Below, one piece after another: positions 58,986 through 64,000 of a stretch of DNA of 64,000 nt. The translations under genes and the position numbers were made by a program. Each line of letters starts with the position of its first letter. The stretch's first letter is position 1. The stretch comes from Elusimicrobiota bacterium (GTDB lineage: Bacteria; Elusimicrobiota; Elusimicrobia; UBA1565), in NCBI GenBank assembly GCA_041660925.1, contig JBAZVI010000003.1, forward strand, positions 186,001 through 250,000. The letters run 5' to 3'. The notes beneath the pieces were generated by a model. That model was not told where the DNA came from and did no database searches. It saw nothing but the letters and a program-made list of their open reading frames with translations.

Positions 58986-59770
58986 CCGGCGGGGACGCTC
59001 GGGAGTCCCGTCATGGACGGCAGGCGCACGCCCTTCAGGCAGAGGGTCACGACGGCGGCGTCGAAGAACATCCCGAAGAGGATCCCGGTGGCCAGGCCGT
59101 CGGGGGAGGAGCGCTGGGTGTAGTAGCTCCAGCAGCCGTTGGTCGTCCCCCAGAGGTCGGCGAAGAACACCAGGACGAGACCGGTCGCGAGCGTCCAGAA
59201 GTCCTCCGCGGAGCTCCGCGCCAGGAGCGCCCAGGCCAGCAGGGCGAGCAACAGCGCGTCGGCGGGGTCGGCCGAGACCGAGAAGACGAAGATCCCGAAG
59301 ACGAGGAGGAAGAGTCCCGAGAGGATGCGGTAGCCGCGGTGCTGGGCCTCCTCGGAGAGGAACCTTCCCAGGCGCCCGCGCGCGGCCCGCGCGAGCCGGT
59401 CGATCACCAGCGTCCCCGCCGTCCAGGCGGGCACGATCCAGAGCGGCGGGGTCTCGCGCGTGTAGTAGACCCAGAGCCCGCCGCGCGTCCCCCAGGTCTC
59501 GGCCAGATAGCCGGCCAGCGTGGCGGCCAGCGCGGCCGGGAGGTCGCGCCGCGGCTCGAAGTCCGCGGCGAGCGCGCGCAGCACGAGGGCGAAGATCCCT
59601 GCGAGCAGGGCGATCTCGGCGAGGACTTTGGTCCGCGCGGCTCCGCCCTTTCCAAGCTGGACGAGCGTCACGCGGGCGGCCTCGGCGACGAGGTCGTGGC
59701 GCCAGAGGGCGATGAGGAGGATGAGCGCGGCGAAGGCGGCTGCGAGGGCCCGCTCGCGCGTGAGCTTCAC
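58952..59770 (-). CDS. polytopic membrane protein with duplicated WGTxxGxWxYYT motif
   Basis: 272 residues, about eight helices. The motif ETWGTRGGLWVYYTRETPPL in the first half recurs as DLWGTTNGCWSYYTQRSSPD in the second, each after a hydrophobic helix, so the protein is an internal duplication. It faintly recalls carotenoid-modifying membrane enzymes but I cannot assign a family. The GTG start overlaps the lgt-like stop (GTGA), suggesting a shared role in the membrane. Confidence 0.7.
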   Translation of the reverse strand: MKLTRERALAAAFAALILLIALWRHDLVAEAARVTLVQLGKGGAARTKVLAEIALLAGIFALVLRALAADFEPRRDLPAALAATLAGYLAETWGTRGGLWVYYTRETPPLWIVPAWTAGTLVIDRLARAARGRLGRFLSEEAQHRGYRILSGLFLLVFGIFVFSVSADPADALLLALLAWALLARSSAEDFWTLATGLVLVFFADLWGTTNGCWSYYTQRSSPDGLATGILFGMFFDAAVVTLCLKGVRLPSMTGLPSVPAGALPEGGAQKK

Positions 59771-60549
59771 CGTGCGGACTTCCAGCGGCGCGCGAGGAGC
59801 GCGGCGGCCGCGAGCGTCGCCAGCGAGGACCACTGCGAGGTGGTCAGGCCGGATGCGTCGAGGATCCCTCCCTCCCCCCCGCGCGTGAAGTCGAGCACGA
59901 AGCGCAGGACCGCGTAGAGCGCGGCGCTCGCGCAGAAGAGGGCGCCCGGGAAGAGGGTTCCGCGACGGAGCGCCGGCGTCAGGCGCAGGTGCAGGAAGAG
60001 GAATATCCCCAGCGCGCCCGCCGCCTCGTAGAGCTGGCTCGGGTGCAGCGGGACGCCGAGCAGGCGGTCGGGCACCGCGCAGCGCGGGTCGTGGAAGACG
60101 AGGGCCCAGGGCAGGTCCGTCGGTCGGCCGTGGCAGCAGCCGTTGAGGGTGCAGCCCAGGCGCATCAGCGCGAGCCCGAGCGGGGCGGCGGTCCCGAACA
60201 TGTCGGCGACGCCGCGGAAGTCGACGCGTCGGCGCAGGCAGTAGAGCCCGGCGAGCGCGAAGGCGCCCCAGAAGCTGCCGTAGAAGGCCCCGCCCGGGAA
60301 GGCCCGGCGGCGGGTCATGAAGCGGAGGTTGTGCTCGAGGCCCCCGCCATAGAGGAAGAGGTAGGCGAGCGCCGCGCCGAGCATCGTGCCCAGCGCCAGG
60401 CGGAGGATGAGCCCCCAGAAATCCTCCTCGGAGAGGGCCGCGGGGCGGTTGCGCGCGCAGTAGAAGTAGGCGAGCAGGCCGCTCAAGCCCGCGAAGACGG
60501 GGGCGGAGAGGACCTGCCAGCCGCCGAAGGCGAGGAGGATCGGTCGCAT
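59767..60549 (-). CDS. lgt: prolipoprotein diacylglyceryl transferase family protein
   Basis: 260 residues with seven helices. RLGCTLNGCCHGRPTD and LHPSQLYEAAGALGIF are the Lgt signatures, and LRFVLDFTRG is the late conserved Arg region; GGGLEHNLRFMTRRRAFPGG corresponds to the HGG-like loop but is divergent. Lgt transfers diacylglycerol to the lipobox Cys. Together with the Lnt fusion 2 kb away, two lipoprotein maturation steps lie close. TAGAAT lies eight bases before the ATG. Confidence 0.82.
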   Translation of the reverse strand: MRPILLAFGGWQVLSAPVFAGLSGLLAYFYCARNRPAALSEEDFWGLILRLALGTMLGAALAYLFLYGGGLEHNLRFMTRRRAFPGGAFYGSFWGAFALAGLYCLRRRVDFRGVADMFGTAAPLGLALMRLGCTLNGCCHGRPTDLPWALVFHDPRCAVPDRLLGVPLHPSQLYEAAGALGIFLFLHLRLTPALRRGTLFPGALFCASAALYAVLRFVLDFTRGGEGGILDASGLTTSQWSSLATLAAAALLARRWKSAR

Positions 60550-60557
60550 GCGGGCCT

Positions 60558-60563
60558 ATTCTA
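60558..60563 (-). promoter_or_regulatory. -10 box TAGAAT, leaderless start of the lgt-like gene
   Basis: TAGAAT ends eight bases before ATG 60549. Confidence 0.45.
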
Positions 60564-60661
60564 CAACAAGGCGCCTCTCCCGACGCCTCAAAACATGCGA
60601 CAATCCCCCCGTGGATGGAACTTTTTCGCCCCCTCGCCCGTAACCGGGGGGCGGAGGGCGA

Positions 60662-61213
60662 GTGGATCAGGCTGGGTGCGAGCGCTACGAGCAGTTCGTC
60701 CGGAGCCACGGCGAGAGGGCGTTCCGCTTCGCCTACCGGCTCGCGGGCGACGCGGAGGAGGCGAAGGAGGTCGTGCAGGACGCCTTCTTCCGTCTGTTCC
60801 GCACCTGGGAGTGCTACGACCCCTCCCAGCCGCTCGAGGCCTGGTTCACGGTCATCCTGCGCAACGTTTTTCTCGACGGCCGCCGGCGCTACGAGCGGCG
60901 GCACACCGTCCCGCTCGACGAGGGACCGCGGGACGGGGAGGAGGAGGGCCGGACGCGGGCCCTCGGGGACGGGGAGCCGCCGCTGCTCGAGGTCCTCGAG
61001 CGCGAGGAGGTCTCCGCCCGGGTGCGAGCGGCGCTCGAGCGGCTGGAGTACGACCACCGAACGGTGCTCACGCTCTGCGACATGGAAGGGTGCAGCTATG
61101 AGGAGATCTCGCGGGTCGTGGACGTCCCGGTGGGCACGGTGCGCTCGCGGCTCAGCCGCGCCCGCGAAGCCCTGCGCCGCGAGCTGCTCTCGGAGGAGGG
61201 AGTGACGGCATGA
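60662..61213 (+). CDS. ECF-type sigma-70 factor
   Basis: 183 residues. Region 2: AFRFAYRLAGDAEEAKEVVQ and DAFFRLFRTWECYD; region 4: LERLEYDHRTVLTLCDMEG, then YEEISRVVDVPVGTVRSRLS and RAREALRRELL. It recruits RNA polymerase to stress or envelope promoters. GTG start with GGAGG upstream. The anti-sigma gene overlaps it by ATGA, the standard arrangement. Confidence 0.93.
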   Translation: MDQAGCERYEQFVRSHGERAFRFAYRLAGDAEEAKEVVQDAFFRLFRTWECYDPSQPLEAWFTVILRNVFLDGRRRYERRHTVPLDEGPRDGEEEGRTRALGDGEPPLLEVLEREEVSARVRAALERLEYDHRTVLTLCDMEGCSYEEISRVVDVPVGTVRSRLSRAREALRRELLSEEGVTA

Positions 61214-61677
61214 ACTGCATCGAGCGTGAAGTCCTCTCGGCGTACGCGGACGGGGAGTGCGTCTCCTCCGAGCGCGAGACCGTCGAGAAGCACCTCCCCG
61301 CCTGCGCGGACTGCCGCGCCCGGCTCGCCGAGCTGCGCGCGCTGAAGGGCGCCGTGGCCTCCGCGTTCCCCTCGCCCTCCCTCTCTCCCGCGCTCGCCCG
61401 CGCGCTCCTCGAGCCGGGAGCGCGCCGCCGCGGCTGGGGCGAGGCCCTCCGCGCGCTGCGCGAGAGCCTCCTGCGGCCCGCGGCCGGCTTCGCCTTCGCG
61501 GCGGCGGCGCTCGCGCTCGGCGTATGGTTCACCCGCGTCGACGAGCCTCTCGGGGCGCCCGAGCTCCCCGTGGAGCTGCTGCTCTGCGCGCATGAGGATT
61601 ACGCCCGCACCCTCCCCCTCGCCGCGCGCGAGGCCGCTCCGCTCTCCGCGGACGACGACGAGGCGGCCGATGATTAG
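61210..61677 (+). CDS. anti-sigma factor with zinc-finger (zf-HC2) domain
   Basis: 155 residues. KHLPACADCRARL is the HxxxCxxC zinc-binding anti-sigma motif; one membrane helix (AAGFAFAAAALALGVWF) follows at about residues 95-112, and an acidic periplasmic tail ends the protein. It should hold the ECF factor at the membrane until a signal arrives. It overlaps the next gene by 8 bases. Confidence 0.88.
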   Translation: MNCIEREVLSAYADGECVSSERETVEKHLPACADCRARLAELRALKGAVASAFPSPSLSPALARALLEPGARRRGWGEALRALRESLLRPAAGFAFAAAALALGVWFTRVDEPLGAPELPVELLLCAHEDYARTLPLAAREAAPLSADDDEAADD

Positions 61678-62731
61678 GACCCGCGTCCTTCTTTCCGCGC
61701 TCCTCGCCGCCGCTCCGACGGCGGCGCTCGCCGGGCCGCGCGCCGCGGCCGCGGCGAAGCCCGAGGCCGCCGCCGAGACGCTTCTGCGCGCGACCCTCGC
61801 ACCGCCGCGGCGGGCCTGGGACGGCGAGCTCGTCGTCGAGAACCGCGCCGGAGGCGTCGTGGAGCGTCGGACGGTGAAGGCCCTCTTCTCCCCTCCGGAC
61901 CTGCGGCGGCGCGAGGCGCTCTACCCGGACGGCCGCGTGCGCCTGCTCATCGTCTCCGACGGCCGGGTGGAGTGGGTCTACGACGCCGCGCGCGGGCTCG
62001 CGCTCAAGGGCGAGCCCGCCGACCCTGACGTCAAGCTCCTCGACCCCGACGAGGAGCTCGAGCTCCTGCTGCGCAGCCACGAGCTCCGGGAAGGGGACGG
62101 AGAGCGCGTCGCCGGACGCGAAGCGCGCGTCCTCGAGCTCTTCCGCCGCGCCGACGGGAAGCTCTCCCTGCGCCTGTGGGTGGACGCGCGCGAGGGTCTC
62201 GTGCTCAAGCGCGAGGCCTACGGCGCGGACGGCGAGCCGCCGCTCGTCTCCGAGTTCCGCGCGGTCGTCTTCTCCAGCGCCATCGCCCCGGCGGCCTTCT
62301 CCTTCGTCCCCCCCCGGGGGGTGCGCGCGCGCGAACGCCGCTGGCGCGGCGATTTCCTCGACCTCGAGGAGGCTGAGGCTCAGGCCGGGATGCCGCTCAT
62401 GCTTCCGCGGCGTCTGCCGGAAGGTTTCGTCCTGGAGAGCGTGAACGTCCTCCCCTACAAGGGAGCTTCGATCCTCCATGCCCGCTTCACCGACGGGGTC
62501 GGCCTGCTCTCTCTCTTCCAATACCCGCGCACGGCGCGCCTGCGCCTCGGCTGGGGGAAGCTCGGCCGTCCGAAGAGCGTGCGCGTAGGGGTCTCCCCCG
62601 GGCGCATGGCGGCGACCGGGGACGGGAAGATCCTCGACTGGAAGGGGGCGCGCTTCCGCTTCGTGCTCATCGGCCCGGGCTCGGCCGAGGCCCTGCGCCG
62701 GGTCGCCGAGTCGATCGAGGAGGTCCCATGA
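61670..62731 (+). CDS. RseB/MucB- and LolA-like exported regulator
   Basis: 353 residues with a signal peptide (RVLLSALLAAAPTAALA). The N-terminal part is beta-rich (WDGELVVENRAGGVVERRTV, ALYPDGRVRLLIVSDGRVEW) like the lipoprotein-carrier fold of RseB, and a C-terminal part (MLPRRLPEGFVLESV, HARFTDGVGLLSLFQYP) matches the RseB C-terminal/DUF4367-like region. In known systems RseB protects the anti-sigma factor from proteolysis. Position in the sigma operon supports this. Confidence 0.8.
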   Translation: MIRTRVLLSALLAAAPTAALAGPRAAAAAKPEAAAETLLRATLAPPRRAWDGELVVENRAGGVVERRTVKALFSPPDLRRREALYPDGRVRLLIVSDGRVEWVYDAARGLALKGEPADPDVKLLDPDEELELLLRSHELREGDGERVAGREARVLELFRRADGKLSLRLWVDAREGLVLKREAYGADGEPPLVSEFRAVVFSSAIAPAAFSFVPPRGVRARERRWRGDFLDLEEAEAQAGMPLMLPRRLPEGFVLESVNVLPYKGASILHARFTDGVGLLSLFQYPRTARLRLGWGKLGRPKSVRVGVSPGRMAATGDGKILDWKGARFRFVLIGPGSAEALRRVAESIEEVP

Positions 62732-63099
62732 AGGCCGCGCTCGCGCTCATCCTCCTTCTTGTCCCGGTCATGAGCCGCGCCGAGAGCTTCGTCGGGGTCT
62801 CCGCGTCGACCGTCCCCGCCGCCGCTCGGCCATCCGCTCTCGACTCCGCATCGGATCCGCGGATCGCGAAGGTGAAGGCCGAGATCCGGGAGACCTTGCT
62901 CGAGGTGCGCCGCGCGCGCTATGCTCTGCGCAAGGCGGAGGGCGCGCGCGACCCCGCGGCGGTCGAGGCGGCACGCGCGCGGCTCGACGAGGCGAAAGCG
63001 GGGCTCAAAGCGCTCCGCACGAAGCTGCGCGAGCTGCTCGCGCCCGGCGGCGCGGGGAAGGCGAAGAAGAGTCGGAAGGCGGGAGGCGCCTCGCGATGA
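62728..63099 (+). CDS. small exported coiled-coil protein
   Basis: 123 residues. Signal peptide MKAALALILLLVPVMSRAES; residues 48-105 form one long charged helix (RETLLEVRRARYALRKAEGA and so on); Lys-rich end. Overlaps both neighbours by ATGA. It may be a periplasmic stress protein controlled by the sigma factor; function unknown. Confidence 0.65.
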   Translation: MKAALALILLLVPVMSRAESFVGVSASTVPAAARPSALDSASDPRIAKVKAEIRETLLEVRRARYALRKAEGARDPAAVEAARARLDEAKAGLKALRTKLRELLAPGGAGKAKKSRKAGGASR

Positions 63100-63782
63100 C
63101 CCGCATCGCGGACCTGCATCCCTGCGAGCGGCCCCGCGAGCGCCTGGCGGCGCGGGGCGCGGCGGCCCTCGGCGACGACGAGCTTCTGGCCCTGGCCCTG
63201 CGCACGGGCAACGCCGGCCGCGGCGTCCTGGACCTCGCTCGGGACCTGCTGGCCGCGCATCCGGACGGCGCGCTCGGACGACTGGGCTACGAGCGGCTCG
63301 CGGAGCTCGAGGGCCTCGGCACAGGGAGGGCGGCCGCGCTCGCCGCCTCCTTCGAGCTGGCCCGGCGCTGGCGGACCCCGGAGGAGCGCGCGCTCCCCCG
63401 CGTGGATTCCCCGGCGCGGGTGTGGGAGCGCCTGGAGCCGCTGCGCGCGCAGCGCAAGGAGCATTTCGTGGGACTCTATCTCGACGCCTGCAACGGCCTC
63501 CTCTACCAGGAGACCGTCTCCATCGGCACGCTCACGGCGAGTCTCGTGCATCCGCGCGAGGTCTTCGTGCCGGCCGTGGAGCGCTCGGCGGCCGGGGTCA
63601 TCGTCGCGCACAACCACCCTTCCGGCGACCTGCGGCCCTCCCATGAGGACCGGGAGACGACGCGGCGCCTCTCTTCCGCCGGGCGCATCCTCGGCATCCC
63701 TCTCCTCGATCACGTCCTGGTCACCGCGGGCGGCTGGCTGAGCTTCCGGGAGCAGGGTCTCCTCGGGGGGAGCCCGGCATGA
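63096..63782 (+). CDS. radC: RadC-family JAB-domain protein
   Basis: 228 residues. An N-terminal helix-hairpin-helix part (GYERLAELEGLGTGRAAALA) and a C-terminal JAB/MPN domain with the zinc motif HNHPSGDLRPSHED and the late DHVLVTAGGWLSF. The protein is widespread; its biochemical role is not settled. Here it is at the end of the sigma operon, with ATGA overlaps on both sides. Confidence 0.93.
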   Translation: MTRIADLHPCERPRERLAARGAAALGDDELLALALRTGNAGRGVLDLARDLLAAHPDGALGRLGYERLAELEGLGTGRAAALAASFELARRWRTPEERALPRVDSPARVWERLEPLRAQRKEHFVGLYLDACNGLLYQETVSIGTLTASLVHPREVFVPAVERSAAGVIVAHNHPSGDLRPSHEDRETTRRLSSAGRILGIPLLDHVLVTAGGWLSFREQGLLGGSPA

Positions 63783-64000
63783 AGGTCTTCCGGGCTCCCC
63801 CCCCTCACCTCTCTCCCCCGTCCCCTCTCCCCTCTCCCGCGTGGCGGGCGAGAGGAGAGGGGTGTTCTGCGTTCTGGATCCTGCTGATCTCTCTGTTCGG
63901 TCTTTGCGGTTGTGGGAAGTTGGACCTTCGGCAGGCGCGCCACCTCGAGAAGGCCGGAGACTATTCGCGCGCGCTGAAGGTCTACGAGCGCTGCGCGGAG
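63779..64000 (+). CDS. lipoprotein, 5' part cut by window edge, with repeat-derived N-terminus
   Basis: 74 visible codons. From ATG 63779, which overlaps the radC stop, the frame runs through a palindromic repeat (APPPHLSPPSPLPSPAW), then a hydrophobic helix and a lipobox (LISLFGLCGC, lipidated Cys at the end). After it comes ARHLEKAGDYSRALKVYERC, the start of a TPR repeat. There is no later in-frame ATG or GTG before the hydrophobic stretch, so the repeat must be translated if the gene is functional. Confidence 0.7.
   Translation, partial: MKVFRAPPPHLSPPSPLPSPAWRARGEGCSAFWILLISLFGLCGCGKLDLRQARHLEKAGDYSRALKVYERCAE
63793..63864. repeat. palindromic repeat inside a coding region
   Basis: CCCCTCTCC...GGAGAGGGG hairpin with CCCCCCCTCACC on one side, same family as at 33484 and 52401, here read in frame as a signal-peptide n-region. 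Confidence 0.7.

Overview
The window is about 64 kb of very GC-rich bacterial DNA (roughly 70 percent G+C by eye), densely packed with genes that often overlap by 1, 4 or 8 bases. The host is Gram-negative: there is an OprP-type porin, the lipoprotein enzymes Lgt and Lnt, and many Sec signal peptides. Rubrerythrin suggests an anaerobe or microaerophile. The mix of long Pro/Ala-rich exported proteins, unusual multidomain fusions and high G+C resembles uncultured high-GC Elusimicrobiota, but that is an inference from style; no rRNA operon is present to settle it.

Layout. 1-10.5 kb: FIST sensor (cut by the edge), aminotransferase, UvsE, an exported caspase/CHAT-like protein, AhcY, two response regulators, a cytidine deaminase-like protein, a phosphoesterase, nitroreductase, an EamA permease and a dipeptide epimerase. 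10.5-20.5 kb: exported HEAT-like protein, coiled-coil protein, a strongly folded intergenic stretch, tRNA-Arg(TCT), an RRM protein with a 12-residue repeat tail, a glycosyltransferase/transglutaminase-like/DUF4405 operon, a class V aminotransferase, PepT, cold-shock protein and rubrerythrin. 20.5-31.6 kb: hydrolase, OPT transporter, dCMP deaminase, metallopeptidase/porin/DUF3467 operon, second cold-shock protein, M23 peptidase, TSUP and MFS permeases, histidine kinase, and a candidate structured RNA. 31.8-39.2 kb: P5C dehydrogenase, TreS-like enzyme coupled to ferredoxin-NADP reductase, EamA exporter, nitronate monooxygenase-like enzyme.

39.2-49 kb holds the most unusual gene: a predicted 1609-residue protein that joins an export signal, an ATP-grasp ligase, a complete MFS transporter, an unassigned domain and a LOG-type nucleotide phosphoribohydrolase. 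It is followed by response regulator + OPT and radical SAM + response regulator pairs. 49-53.3 kb: a lower-GC lipoprotein gene, GSIII glutamine synthetase and an exported protein. 53.4-60.6 kb is a lipid/lipoprotein area: membrane methyltransferase, a glycosyltransferase-Lnt fusion, Lgt, and a membrane protein with a duplicated motif. 60.6-64 kb: ECF sigma factor, anti-sigma factor, RseB-like protein, small exported protein, RadC and the start of a lipoprotein, all overlapping.

Two genome-wide habits stand out. Many genes have a TANNNT -10 box only 6-11 bases before the start codon and no Shine-Dalgarno, which implies leaderless mRNAs. GC-rich palindromic repeats sit in many gaps, and in two places they are read as part of a protein.
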